Source: an uncultured archaeon
GTDB taxonomy: Archaea; Thermoplasmatota; E2; DHVEG-1
Reading direction: 5' to 3'
Assembly (NCBI GenBank): GCA_902384685.1
Contig: CABMCU010000052.1
Span: 1 to 46,744 of the forward strand
DNA: 46,744 bases
The translations under genes and the position numbers were made by a program. The notes under the pieces are model-generated. The model did no database searches. It saw only the letters and a list, made by a program, of their open reading frames with translations, and was not told the origin of the DNA. Below, piece by piece: positions 9,412 through 18,666 of the stretch (positions are counted from its first letter, which is position 1; every line of letters begins with the position of its first letter).

Positions 9412-10716
9412 TTATTCCTTTACTTTTTTCTGTTCAGGAACCTTGGCAGAGGGTTCTCGTATCATCCCGGCGCCAACCGTCTCATTGGTCTTTTCGTCGA
9501 TTAAAATAATACTGCCTGTGGCTCGATGATGCTGGTAACTGTCATAGAATAATGGTTGTGCAGTGCGGATGGTGACTCGTCCGATTTCATTGAGCTCAAG
9601 CTGCGTAACCTTCCGTATCCGATGGAGGGTGTTGATGTCGATTTTATAGTGGAGTTCTTTGACAATCCCTTTTGTTTCTCGGGTGGTATGTCGGATGATG
9701 TACCTGGTTCCCGGTGTTAATGGTTTTGTGTTCATCCAGCAGACCATGCACTCAAGATTATGACTGATGAAGGGGATGTTATGTGGCCGAACAAGCATGT
9801 CTCCTCGGCTGATATCAAGATCCTCCGTCAGTTGCATGACCACGGACATGGGGGGGAATGCTTCTATGATTTCCTCTTGTGATTCTTCAATAGATTTGAT
9901 TGTTGTAGTAAAACCTGAGGGGAGAACCATGACGCTATCTCCTGGTTTGAAGATGCCGCTTGCGATTTTTCCGGCGTATCCTCGGTAATCATGATATTTG
10001 TCGTTTCGTGGTCGGATGACATATTGGACCGGAAATCGGCAATCGACAAGGTTTTCGTCGCTGCCGATATGGACGTTTTCAAGATGGTACAACAGGGTTG
10101 GTCCATGGTACCAGTCCATGTGTGTTGATGGATGTACTACGTTATCGCCGAGTAAGGCGCTAATTGGGATGAACGTGATATCAGGGATTGTGAGTTTTAT
10201 GATGAAATCCTCTATTTCGTTTTTGATGGTGTCGTAGATTTCTTGTTTGTAGCCGACGAGATCCATCTTATTTATGCAGATGACAAAATGGGGGATTTGA
10301 AGCAGGGTGGCAATAAAGATGTGACGATGGGTTTGTTCGGTCACTCCGTTGCGTGCATCAATGAGGATTAACGCGAGGTTGGCAGTGGAAGCCCCGGTGA
10401 CCATGTTTCTTGTATACTGGATGTGCCCGGGGGTGTCTGCGATGATGAATTTTCGAGCAGGTGTTGCGAAGTAGCGGTATGCGACGTCGATGGTGATGCC
10501 TTGTTCTCGTTCTGCTCGTAAGCCATCGGTGAGCAATGCGAGGTTGAGCTCTTCACCGCGTTGTTGACTGAGTCGCTCGATGTTTTGTATCTGATCCTCA
10601 AAGAGGGTCTTGCTGTCGTAGAGAAGCCGGCCGATGAGGGTGCTTTTTCCATCATCGACGCTCCCTGCGGTGGTGAATCGAAGCATCTCCATATTTAGAT
10701 AGCTTTTTTCATCCAT
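9412..10716 (-). CDS. cysN: sulfate adenylyltransferase subunit 1 (GTPase)
   Basis: MDEKSYLNMEMLRFTTAGSVDDGKSTLIGRLLYDSK; the supplied ORF extends to 10866 but the start at 10716 overlaps the cysD stop (TAATG). Confidence 0.95.
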   Translation of the reverse strand: MDEKSYLNMEMLRFTTAGSVDDGKSTLIGRLLYDSKTLFEDQIQNIERLSQQRGEELNLALLTDGLRAEREQGITIDVAYRYFATPARKFIIADTPGHIQYTRNMVTGASTANLALILIDARNGVTEQTHRHIFIATLLQIPHFVICINKMDLVGYKQEIYDTIKNEIEDFIIKLTIPDITFIPISALLGDNVVHPSTHMDWYHGPTLLYHLENVHIGSDENLVDCRFPVQYVIRPRNDKYHDYRGYAGKIASGIFKPGDSVMVLPSGFTTTIKSIEESQEEIIEAFPPMSVVMQLTEDLDISRGDMLVRPHNIPFISHNLECMVCWMNTKPLTPGTRYIIRHTTRETKGIVKELHYKIDINTLHRIRKVTQLELNEIGRVTIRTAQPLFYDSYQHHRATGSIILIDEKTNETVGAGMIREPSAKVPEQKKVKE

Positions 10717-11687
10717 TAGAAGTATCCCTCCTTTTTTCGATCTTCCATTGCATTTTCTGATCGTCGATCGTCTGCTCTGCTTCCTCGTTCTGAGACGCGG
10801 TACGCTGCGACTTCTTGGACGATTTCTTCGACGGTCCGTGCAGCGGAGTGTATCCCTCCCGTACACGTCATGTCTCCGACCGTGCGGAATCGGACAAGCA
10901 TGGGTCGTACTGTTTTCTTTTCTGCTTCATCAAGATTGAGATACTGTGAGTAGGCGTAGATTACGCCATCTCGTACGACGCAGTCTCGCTGATGTGAGAA
11001 ATAAATCGAGGGGATCTGAATGCGTTCTTTGAGAATGTACTGCCAGATATCAAGTTCCGTCCAGTTACTCAAGGGGAAGATCCGGAAATGCTCCCCGTGG
11101 TGTTTTCGCCCATTGTAGAGATCCCAGAGTTCTGGGCGTTGATTTTTCGGGTCCCATTGTCCAAAATCATTTCGATGGGAGAAAAACCGTTCTTTCGCAC
11201 GGGATTTTTCTTCGTCTCGTCGTCCGCCTCCGATCGCAGCGTCGAATTTATGCTCATGGATGGCATCCAGCAGCGTGGTTGATTGCAGGTAGTTCCTGCT
11301 TGCGTATTTTCCTTTTTCTTCTTTTACTCGTCCTTTATCAATTGATTCTTGGACGGAGCCAATGAGTAATCGAACATCAAGATATTTTATGAAGGCGTCT
11401 CTAAATTGTAGTACTTCAGGGAAGTTATGCCCGGTGTCAATATGCAGTAAGGGATAGGGGATTTTCGCGGGGGCGAACGCTTTTTTGGAGAGATGCCCCA
11501 GTACGATAGAGTCTTTTCCCCCTGAAAAGAGTAGTACGGGTCGTTCGAATTGTGCTGCGACCTCGCGGATGACAAAAACTGATTCTGCTTCGAGTTTCTG
11601 CAGATGGTTCAGGTAATATCGCGTCATAGGTGAAGTATCTTTATCTAACGAACCTTCAAAAACCTTCCCGAACCATGAATTACGCAA
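10716..11687 (-). CDS. cysD: sulfate adenylyltransferase subunit 2
   Basis: 323 aa; LLFSGGKDSIVLGHLSKKAF, GGGRRDEEKSRAKERFFSHR; overlaps cysN. Confidence 0.95.
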   Translation of the reverse strand: MRNSWFGKVFEGSLDKDTSPMTRYYLNHLQKLEAESVFVIREVAAQFERPVLLFSGGKDSIVLGHLSKKAFAPAKIPYPLLHIDTGHNFPEVLQFRDAFIKYLDVRLLIGSVQESIDKGRVKEEKGKYASRNYLQSTTLLDAIHEHKFDAAIGGGRRDEEKSRAKERFFSHRNDFGQWDPKNQRPELWDLYNGRKHHGEHFRIFPLSNWTELDIWQYILKERIQIPSIYFSHQRDCVVRDGVIYAYSQYLNLDEAEKKTVRPMLVRFRTVGDMTCTGGIHSAARTVEEIVQEVAAYRVSERGSRADDRRSENAMEDRKKEGYF

Positions 11688-11719
11688 AATTCTTTTTTTC
11701 TTTTGTCATTTACTCATAC

Positions 11720-11800
11720 AAAAAACCCTGTGTTTTAAAGGATATGTTTTTAAAGAATTATTTGGGATGAATTTGGGAATGAATTGGAAAAAATGTTTAT
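11720..11800 (+). promoter_or_regulatory. variant of recurrent promoter module (GGATATGTTTTTAAAGAATTATTTGGGATGAATTTGGGAATGAATTGG)
   Basis: ~50-bp stretch nearly repeated at 12618..12664. Confidence 0.5.
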
Positions 11801-11831
11801 AAATAAACTATAGAATAAAGCATTTGATAAT

Positions 11832-12050
11832 ATGATGGAAGATTGGAAATTACAAGTAATATTTAAAAAATTATCAGAAAAGATGCTTCCTGATGGTTGG
11901 GTATATTGTATTAAAGGGCAACATTTTGTGAAAAAAGAAGATGCAGTGATAGGTGATTTCTACAACCCTATTGAAGGACAAAAGGAGACATGTTATTTTT
12001 GTTATGGGCATTATGATCAAGTGGATTCTATATTTGATTATAGAGGCTGA
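11832..12050 (+). CDS. small Cys-containing (putative zinc-binding) protein
   Basis: 72 aa MMEDWKLQVIFKKLSEKMLPDGWVYCIKGQHFVKKEDAVIGDFYNPIEGQKETCYFCYGHYDQV...; TATA-like aatgtttataaat upstream. Confidence 0.6.
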   Translation: MMEDWKLQVIFKKLSEKMLPDGWVYCIKGQHFVKKEDAVIGDFYNPIEGQKETCYFCYGHYDQVDSIFDYRG

Positions 12051-12160
12051 GGAAAGATAGGTTCATTTCTCTCTTTTCAGATTTTTATCGTTTCCAAACA
12101 TTTAAACGATGCTATGGGATAACAATTATCAACTGTTTTTTACAGAGGAGGACTAAGAAC

Positions 12161-12568
12161 ATGAAAAAAATAGCAATATTTGTAGTCTATATAATGCTGG
12201 CGACCTCGTTTATGGGTATTTTCTCAATTGAATGCATTGCTCAATCCCCTCCTCAAGCACAGAATGATATTACTGCACCTGTAATTACAACTGTGACTGG
12301 ATTATTTTACAACGTTCAGCAATCAACGTTTACGGTTTCATTCTACGCGATTCGCATCCGCTATTGGACTACCGGTCCCTTTAGACATGAAAACGGAATC
12401 ATCAATCTCAAAAGTTGTACAGGTGGCATGATCATTGGACCGATTAAAATGACATGGATAGGCCCCCTCCATAATTTTGCGTATGGGACCTTCACATTCC
12501 TTGGAGACATCTATTACAACAGGAATGGTTTTAGGCAAGGATTCACTAATACATCCCCAACTATGTAA
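12161..12568 (+). CDS. small secreted protein
   Basis: 135 aa; signal peptide MKKIAIFVVYIMLATSFMGIFSIECIAQ; upstream tttttatcgtttccaaacatttaaac promoter-like and gaggagga SD. Confidence 0.7.
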   Translation: MKKIAIFVVYIMLATSFMGIFSIECIAQSPPQAQNDITAPVITTVTGLFYNVQQSTFTVSFYAIRIRYWTTGPFRHENGIINLKSCTGGMIIGPIKMTWIGPLHNFAYGTFTFLGDIYYNRNGFRQGFTNTSPTM

Positions 12569-12586
12569 ACTACGACACTTAGAGAT

Positions 12587-12632
12587 TAAAAACGTGTCAA
12601 TGCTTCTGTTTCTAAAGATAGGCTTTTAAAGA
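12587..12632 (+). promoter_or_regulatory. recurrent promoter element copy
   Basis: AAAACGTGTCAATGCTTCTGTTTCTAAAGATAGGCTTTTAAAG. Confidence 0.7.
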
Positions 12633-12705
12633 ATTACTTGGGATGAATTTGGGAATGAATTGGCAAAAACATTTATTAACAATCGTTAAGTATAATATAT
12701 TGTTA

Positions 12706-12783
12706 GGGAAAATAGGAAGTGTAAGGTCTTTCATTTTCTTTCCTCCAAATCTTTCTCATATGCCTCCGCACTTCCTATTTCCC
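12706..12783 (+). ncRNA. candidate structured small RNA / long hairpin
   Basis: GGGAAAATAGGAAGTG ... CACTTCCTATTTCCC: 15-bp inverted repeat with one bulged A; no ORF follows the upstream promoter module. Confidence 0.35.
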
Positions 12784-12855
12784 TTCACCTCTTCTTGATT
12801 TTAATATGTAGCAAGTAGATGTGTTCTTTTACGTGCATTTGGACATAAACTCAAT

Positions 12856-12966
12856 TTAAAACAAATCTATTCTTTTCTCTATACTTTCGACAAGATTCTG
12901 ACAAGTCAAACAAAAATTAGTTTGATTTTGTGGTTCTAATTTTGCTCCACAGATTTTGCACAGCAT
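12856..12966 (-). CDS. 36-aa zinc-ribbon-like microprotein MLCKICGAKLEPQNQTNFCLTCQNLVESIEKRIDLF
   Basis: CxxC-x12-CxxC; too short for the supplied ORF track. Confidence 0.5.
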   Translation of the reverse strand: MLCKICGAKLEPQNQTNFCLTCQNLVESIEKRIDLF

Positions 12967-13205
12967 GACTTTAGAATCAATCAACTATCTAATTAAGATA
13001 CCTCTCTTATTCGAAGTTCACAAGCACTCTGATACTTTCATCGATCCTCTGATGTTTTTTTATTAGTATCGTCTGTGTTGCCCGTTTCATGAGCTTGACG
13101 AGACACTGTACTGGCTGCGGATGCAATCTTGATAGGAATTACTTTCTCAATAAAGATGGCACGGTTAGTGAACTGTGCAAATATTATCGGCCACAAAAAT
13201 CAACT

Positions 13206-13250
13206 AAAAAACCATACTAATGCTTGATCTGTAAAGAGAGGTTTTATAAA
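13206..13250 (+). promoter_or_regulatory. degenerate recurrent promoter element copy
   Basis: ACCATACTAATGCTTGATCTGTAAAGAGAGGTTTTATA upstream of ORF 13291. Confidence 0.45.
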
Positions 13251-13290
13251 ACGATTAATGTTTATCGAATTGTTAGTGAGGGGTGAAGGA

Positions 13291-13386
13291 ATGTCGACTT
13301 TTGGAGAACGTGTCAAACAGGCATGGAAAAATATCGATGCGATAAAGCAAAAAGATGATGATAAAAGCAAACAAGAGAAAATATGA
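13291..13386 (+). CDS. 31-aa charged microprotein MSTFGERVKQAWKNIDAIKQKDDDKSKQEKI
   Basis: GGGTGAAGG SD-like; promoter element upstream; next promoter element starts right after its stop. Confidence 0.45.
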   Translation: MSTFGERVKQAWKNIDAIKQKDDDKSKQEKI

Positions 13387-13441
13387 GTTAAAACCGTGTC
13401 AATGCTTCTGATTTTTTTCTTTTGATCCAATAAAATTTATA
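13387..13441 (+). promoter_or_regulatory. recurrent promoter element copy
   Basis: TTAAAACCGTGTCAATGCTTCTGATTTTTTTC...AAATTTATATATTA. Confidence 0.75.
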
Positions 13442-13463
13442 TATTACAGATGTTTATAAATAA

Positions 13464-13697
13464 TTGGAAGAGGTGCATCGATTGGGGAATGAAGAGGAAC
13501 AAGAACAGAGAAAAAGATGGTGGTATAACCTGAGGCGAGAAGCGGGAAAAAAAATGCTCGATGAGATGAAGCACCGATTTCTTAAAATGTTTGAATTAGT
13601 CGAAACAGAGGAGGAAATAACAGAGGAACGCAACGATGTCTATATCTATAAAACACTTCGATACCCGCCAAAATCAACGCCACCATCGGTAAATTAA
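13464..13697 (+). CDS. small highly charged protein
   Basis: 77 aa MEEVHRLGNEEEQEQRKRWWYNLRREAGKKMLDEM...; downstream of promoter element. Confidence 0.55.
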   Translation: MEEVHRLGNEEEQEQRKRWWYNLRREAGKKMLDEMKHRFLKMFELVETEEEITEERNDVYIYKTLRYPPKSTPPSVN

Positions 13698-13754
13698 CTA
13701 AAAGAACATTGCTGCCTCTTTTTATCATTTTGATTCGCACAAAAAATCAGAATC

Positions 13755-13800
13755 TTAAAATCATGTTACTGTTTTTGTTTCTAAGGATATATTTTTATAA
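13755..13800 (+). promoter_or_regulatory. recurrent promoter element copy (diverged core)
   Basis: TTAAAATCATGTTACTGTTTTTGTTTCTAAGGATATATTTTTATA; preceded by ATTCGCACAAAAAATC. Confidence 0.65.
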
Positions 13801-13822
13801 TAGTACTGTCTGAGATATTATC

Positions 13823-13936
13823 ATGGAAATGGTAACGCTTCCAGAGTTAGAGGAAACACTTGAATCTTGGAAAAAGAAGAAAAAACAAAAACGGAAAAAG
13901 AAAGAACAGGAAGAAAAAGAAGAAGATGAACATTAA
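13823..13936 (+). CDS. 37-aa Lys/Glu-rich microprotein MEMVTLPELEETLESWKKKKKQKRKKKEQEEKEEDEH
   Basis: ATG ~25 nt after a TATA box; stop codon TAA overlaps the next promoter element. Confidence 0.45.
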   Translation: MEMVTLPELEETLESWKKKKKQKRKKKEQEEKEEDEH

Positions 13937-13990
13937 AACCGTGGTAATGTTTCTGTAAAGTATTTTTATCTTCTCCAAACATTTAAATCA
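13934..13990 (+). promoter_or_regulatory. recurrent promoter element copy (long-spacer type)
   Basis: TAAAACCGTGGTAATGTTTCTGTAAAGTATTTTTATCTTCTCCAAACATTTAAAT. Confidence 0.75.
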
Positions 13991-14043
13991 ATAAAGGAGA
14001 TATTAATTCTTATCCTGTTTCGTCAAGGGAGGAATAAAGAACT

Positions 14044-14997
14044 ATGAAAAGCAAAACCATAGGAATTTTAGTATGTGGATTGCTAATCGCCACTTGTATT
14101 TTACCAGTCTGTGGTGTTGAAAGTGTTGATAATAAAATAAATGATAGTAGTTTAACTTTAAAACAAATTCATAAAGATACTATTTCTACTGATGGAACAG
14201 AATATTGGGCATTGCTTGTTGCTGTTGGTGTTTATCTGAATCATCCTGAGATGGATAGACCTAGCATGTTAGTTGAAGTAGAGGATTTATATAATTCCCT
14301 TCTTTCATCTGAAAATTGGGAATCAAGTCATATCCAAAAAATTACCGGTGAAAATGCAAATAATGCGAATATTATAAGTGGTTTACGATGGCTTGCAAAA
14401 ATGGATGACGGTGATGATATAGCCCTTGTGTATATCACTACGCATGGAGGATTTCTACCAATAGATATTCCACCTCGTGATGAGGCTGATGGAAAAGATG
14501 AGTTGCTTGTTCCTTATGAAGGATTTGATGATTCGACGAAAGATATTTGGGATGATGAACTGATTTTTTTATTAAATTTGTTGGAATCAAAAGGAGTCTG
14601 TGTTATAATTGATAGCTGTTATAGTGGTGGGTTCAATGACCGGTCTTTTATTAAAGGAATAGACAAACCAATTGGACGTGTTGTTACTAAGGTTAAACAC
14701 CTTGTTGATCGATATTATTATGCGTTGTGGATGGAAGATTTTTCAAAGGATGTCTCTGGGAATAGTCGAGTGGTTCTTATGTCATGCGGAGAGGAGGAAT
14801 TATCATATGGGTCTTATTTTTCTGGATATATAGCTGATGGATTGCGGGGAAATGCGGATTCAAATAAAGATAAGGTTTGCTCTGCTGAGGAGGTTTTTAA
14901 TTATGCAAGACCACGTGTTGAGCAATTAGGGATGCAGCATCCCACAATTCTTGATCTGTATGCTGGTGACCTTCCATTAACAGGTGAAATCACCTAA
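14044..14997 (+). CDS. secreted caspase-like (C14/C13-type, clan CD) cysteine peptidase
   Basis: 317 aa; signal peptide MKSKTIGILVCGLLIATCILPVCG; catalytic VYITTHGG and VIIDSCYSGG. Confidence 0.8.
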   Translation: MKSKTIGILVCGLLIATCILPVCGVESVDNKINDSSLTLKQIHKDTISTDGTEYWALLVAVGVYLNHPEMDRPSMLVEVEDLYNSLLSSENWESSHIQKITGENANNANIISGLRWLAKMDDGDDIALVYITTHGGFLPIDIPPRDEADGKDELLVPYEGFDDSTKDIWDDELIFLLNLLESKGVCVIIDSCYSGGFNDRSFIKGIDKPIGRVVTKVKHLVDRYYYALWMEDFSKDVSGNSRVVLMSCGEEELSYGSYFSGYIADGLRGNADSNKDKVCSAEEVFNYARPRVEQLGMQHPTILDLYAGDLPLTGEIT

Positions 14998-15050
14998 GTC
15001 CTATTTAATAAAATGGAGAAAGAGTCAGAAAATTAGGATTAAAACCATTC

Positions 15051-15098
15051 GTTAAAACCGTGTCAATGCTTCTGTTTCTAAGGATATGTTTTTATAGG
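15051..15098 (+). promoter_or_regulatory. recurrent promoter element copy (short-spacer type)
   Basis: GTTAAAACCGTGTCAATGCTTCTGTTTCTAAGGATATGTTTTTATAGG. Confidence 0.85.
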
Positions 15099-15141
15099 AA
15101 AGAATTGATATTAAATAAATCGAAGTGGAGGCAACTAACTT

Positions 15142-16464
15142 ATGCGAAATGATGTATTAATGAGAGGATTGATTTTAGGAATAATCATACTATTTTTAAT
15201 GACGAGTATTTTACCTGGAATATATGCAAACACAGAAATTGATATTAATAAAAGTGATGACAATCATCCCAATGAAAATCTTGTTCCATTAGATCAACTA
15301 GATCAACAGGTAATAAACGAGGATGGTTATATAGGTGTACTACCACCAGATAAAATGGCTCAATCCTTTAAACCCACATTGAATACATTGACAAGGATTG
15401 AGATAGTAGCTATGGAAGATTCTCCTAATTGTCCAGGTAATTTACTTATTTCAATCAGAAGTACTTTAAGTGGTACTGACCTCACATCCACATCTATTCC
15501 AGCAAATTCTGTGCCCCGATCTGGTAGTTGGGTTGAATTTGATTTCCCAGATATTTCTGTAATTCCAGAACAAACTTATTTTATTATTTTTCATGCAGAT
15601 GCTTCTTGGACGAGTTCTAATCTTCTTGCTTGGGGTGTACATGCAGGTAATCTATACACAAGAGGAGAACCATGGGGTTATGATGGAACCAGGGGAGTAT
15701 GGTGGAAGTTTACTCCTGATTTTGATTTTGACGACTTTTGTTTCAAAACATACGGATATAATAGTGATGTAAATCATAATCCAAGTACCCCTAGTAAACC
15801 ATCTGGACCAACATCAGGTAATACTGGAATATCCTATACATTTTCTACGAGTACAACTGATTTTGATAATGACAACGTGAAATATGGATGGGACTGGGAT
15901 GGAGACAGTTCAGTAGATCAATGGGATGATAATAATGGAAGCTATTATACCTCGGGAACAACCATCAGCACAGTTCATACTTGGAATATAGTAGGAACTT
16001 ATGACGTTAAGGTGAAGGCTGAGGATGAACATGGAGCTCTAAGTGATTGGTCACCAGCTTTATCTGTTGAAATTACTCCAAATCGACCACCCGATCCACC
16101 AATTATTACTGGTCCCGTTGAGGGAAAAACAGGGAGAGTTACTTATTATAATTTTACTTCAATAGATCTAGACACTGATCAAATATTTTATTTTGTTGAA
16201 TGGGGCGATTCGACAAATAGTAGCTGGATTGGTCCTTATCCATCAGGGGCTCTAATAACAGAATCACATGCCTGGACTGCAAAGGGTGAATATGTAATTA
16301 AAGCAAAAGCAAAAGACATACATGAGAGTGAAAGCAATTGGTCGGATCCTTTGCCAATAACAATGCCTTATATCTATAAACCACCGTTATTACAGTTCTT
16401 GGAGTTGTTATTCCAGCGAGTCCCCAATGCCTTCCCGATTCTACGACAGCTATTGGGGTACTAA
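15142..16464 (+). CDS. secreted PKD-domain protein with C-terminal FPxLRxLLGY tag
   Basis: 440 aa; signal peptide; PKD-like YGWDWDGDSSVDQW...HTWNIVGTYDVKVKAEDEHG; C-term LLFQRVPNAFPILRQLLGY. Confidence 0.75.
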   Translation: MRNDVLMRGLILGIIILFLMTSILPGIYANTEIDINKSDDNHPNENLVPLDQLDQQVINEDGYIGVLPPDKMAQSFKPTLNTLTRIEIVAMEDSPNCPGNLLISIRSTLSGTDLTSTSIPANSVPRSGSWVEFDFPDISVIPEQTYFIIFHADASWTSSNLLAWGVHAGNLYTRGEPWGYDGTRGVWWKFTPDFDFDDFCFKTYGYNSDVNHNPSTPSKPSGPTSGNTGISYTFSTSTTDFDNDNVKYGWDWDGDSSVDQWDDNNGSYYTSGTTISTVHTWNIVGTYDVKVKAEDEHGALSDWSPALSVEITPNRPPDPPIITGPVEGKTGRVTYYNFTSIDLDTDQIFYFVEWGDSTNSSWIGPYPSGALITESHAWTAKGEYVIKAKAKDIHESESNWSDPLPITMPYIYKPPLLQFLELLFQRVPNAFPILRQLLGY

Positions 16465-16705
16465 GAATCCCATTTTTTTTCTTTTTTTTCCTTGTTACAT
16501 CCATTTTACTTGGATGAGATATTGAAACTTTTTAGGATAATCGGTACGAAGTGTCAATGAAATTTTATATATCACGAAAAAGACTATTATCTCTAATGAA
16601 AGAAACTCTTAAGATTGCATGGGTGATTTTTAAACAATTATTTAGCAATGACACTTTTTTCTTTTCTAAATAATTGATGCATTCCTATAAAAAGAAGGTA
16701 AAAAT

Positions 16706-17077
16706 ATGAAAAAAATAATACTATGTCTCTCAATGTTTGTTGTAGTAAGCATCTGTTTTGTAACAAGCGTAACGGCAGTACCAAAAATAACTGGGATACA
16801 TGGAGGATATGGGGTTACTGCAACTGTCGAGGATGCCAATGGTCTTGTTTGGCAGATCAATATAATACGATTGGGTAAATCCCCCGTGAAAACAGAGGGG
16901 ACTATTTCCGGTGATAGCACAACAATTAGAACACCCATATTTCCACCATCACTTGGTGTCGGATTGGTTGGCATAACGGTAACAATTCATAGGATTTTCT
17001 TACCTGATATTATAGAGGTACGAGCTGCCTTTATGTTAGGACCATTTATTCTTATTATCCATCATATCACAAGCTAG
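16706..17077 (+). CDS. small secreted protein
   Basis: 123 aa; signal peptide MKKIILCLSMFVVVSICFVTSVTA. Confidence 0.65.
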   Translation: MKKIILCLSMFVVVSICFVTSVTAVPKITGIHGGYGVTATVEDANGLVWQINIIRLGKSPVKTEGTISGDSTTIRTPIFPPSLGVGLVGITVTIHRIFLPDIIEVRAAFMLGPFILIIHHITS

Positions 17078-17136
17078 TTTTATTATAAATAAAAAATAGG
17101 AGAAACCTCAACGTCTATCCTATCTTTTTTTTTAGA

Positions 17137-17214
17137 AATTCGCACAAAAAACATTCGTTAAAACCGTGTCAATGCTTCTGGTTCTGATTTTTATCTTTTC
17201 CAAACATTTATATT
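17137..17214 (+). promoter_or_regulatory. recurrent promoter element copy (long-spacer type, with upstream TTCGCACAAAAAACATTCG)
   Basis: ATTCGCACAAAAAACATTCGTTAAAACCGTGTCAATGCTTCTGGTTCTGATTTTTATCTTTTCCAAACATTTATAT. Confidence 0.85.
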
Positions 17215-17271
17215 GCACCACAGAATATTAAATCCTATATAACCCATTTTTTAGCGGAGGAATCAAGGAAT

Positions 17272-18498
17272 ATGAAAAAGCAACTTATCAGTATCATTAT
17301 CATATGTGTGTTTCTGGGAGTATCTGTACAAGGCATTATCATAAATGTAGCCCTTGCAGAGACCACTTCCATTAAACAAGACAACCAACAGATAACATCT
17401 GATATTCTCTTTGATACCTATATACAAACGCTCATGCGAATAGCACATAAACCATCTATTGCAACATGTATCATTAAATATAACGAAGTTGTTTGGTCTA
17501 ATGCTTATGGATACTACGATATCGAAAATAAAAAAGAAGCAACAACACAGACGCTATATCTTCAAGCATCAGTCTCAAAAACTGTAACGGCTACAGCATT
17601 GATGCAGTTGTATGAAAAAGGCCTCTTTGACCTCGATGATGACGTCAACGAGTATCTACCATTTAGTCTACGGAACCCGAATTATCCCGACATCCCTATA
17701 ACAATCAAAATGATCCTCTCACACCGATCAAGTCTCGCTGATGATAATCTCCACTGGGTCGCCCTTTCATATCTCCCCGGAGACCCTGATGTAGAGGGAT
17801 TTCCGTATCCATGGCTACAAGAATATTTAACACCTGGTGGTAGCGCCTATAGCTCATCCACATGGTCCGCGGCTAAACCCGGTGAAGAATACTATTATGC
17901 TAACATCGGATTCTCAATTGTAGCGTATCTTGTGGAATTACTGTCTCACCAGGATTTCAACGACTACTGTAAAGAACATATCTTCAAACCGTTACAGATG
18001 AACACGACAGGTTTTCGCTTAAGGGATCTTAACATCGATAATATTGCGGTTCCCTACGAATTCAAAAATGGTGAGTATTTTAGACACCCACATTATGGGA
18101 TACATGTGCTGTATCCTGCGATCACCTTAAGAACATCGATTGAAGAATATTCCCATTTCATCATTGCCCATATGAATGGTGGCGTCTGGAATGGTGTTCG
18201 AATCCTTAATGAATCCACTGTTGAGCTTATGCATAAAGCACATTTCTCTCCTAACGACAAATATAACTACGGATTAGGATGGCAGATTACAAACACACCT
18301 TCTCAGAAATCATATGGACATAGCGGTGGGTATGTCGGTGTACTTAGTCTTGTCACGATTATTCCAGATGACAACACTGCAGTCATCCTCTTTTCAAATG
18401 AACTTGACTCCGAATTACATGCAACACGAACAGAGTGGTTAGCAATCGGTGCTATAAACAATGCTCTTTTCTTTAAAGCAAAAAGGACAACATCGTAA
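17272..18498 (+). CDS. secreted beta-lactamase-family serine hydrolase (class C / PBP-like)
   Basis: 408 aa; signal peptide; QASVSKT (SxxK), YYYANIG (YxN), YGHSGGYVG. Confidence 0.85.
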   Translation: MKKQLISIIIICVFLGVSVQGIIINVALAETTSIKQDNQQITSDILFDTYIQTLMRIAHKPSIATCIIKYNEVVWSNAYGYYDIENKKEATTQTLYLQASVSKTVTATALMQLYEKGLFDLDDDVNEYLPFSLRNPNYPDIPITIKMILSHRSSLADDNLHWVALSYLPGDPDVEGFPYPWLQEYLTPGGSAYSSSTWSAAKPGEEYYYANIGFSIVAYLVELLSHQDFNDYCKEHIFKPLQMNTTGFRLRDLNIDNIAVPYEFKNGEYFRHPHYGIHVLYPAITLRTSIEEYSHFIIAHMNGGVWNGVRILNESTVELMHKAHFSPNDKYNYGLGWQITNTPSQKSYGHSGGYVGVLSLVTIIPDDNTAVILFSNELDSELHATRTEWLAIGAINNALFFKAKRTTS

Positions 18499-18558
18499 AG
18501 AAATTCGTACTAAGGAAAATAAAAAAGAAATGAAAGGGAATTATGGTTATGTAATTAT

Positions 18559-18629
18559 TGATTCGCACAAAAAACATATGTTACAATCGTGTCTATGCTT
18601 CTGGTTCTAAAGATATTCTTTTTATAGGA
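18559..18629 (+). promoter_or_regulatory. recurrent promoter element copy (short-spacer type)
   Basis: TTGATTCGCACAAAAAACATATGTTACAATCGTGTCTATGCTTCTGGTTCTAAAGATATTCTTTTTATAGG. Confidence 0.8.
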
Positions 18630-18666
18630 GAACCGTATTATAAAATACTATAACGGGGGAAAGACA

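Noticed and set aside
9000-11300. Numerous overlapping ORFs opposite or out of frame with cysDNC (e.g. 8966..9241, 10368..10655, 11069..11266)
   Set aside because: Shadow ORFs of confidently assigned coding genes, with low-complexity or implausible protein sequences.
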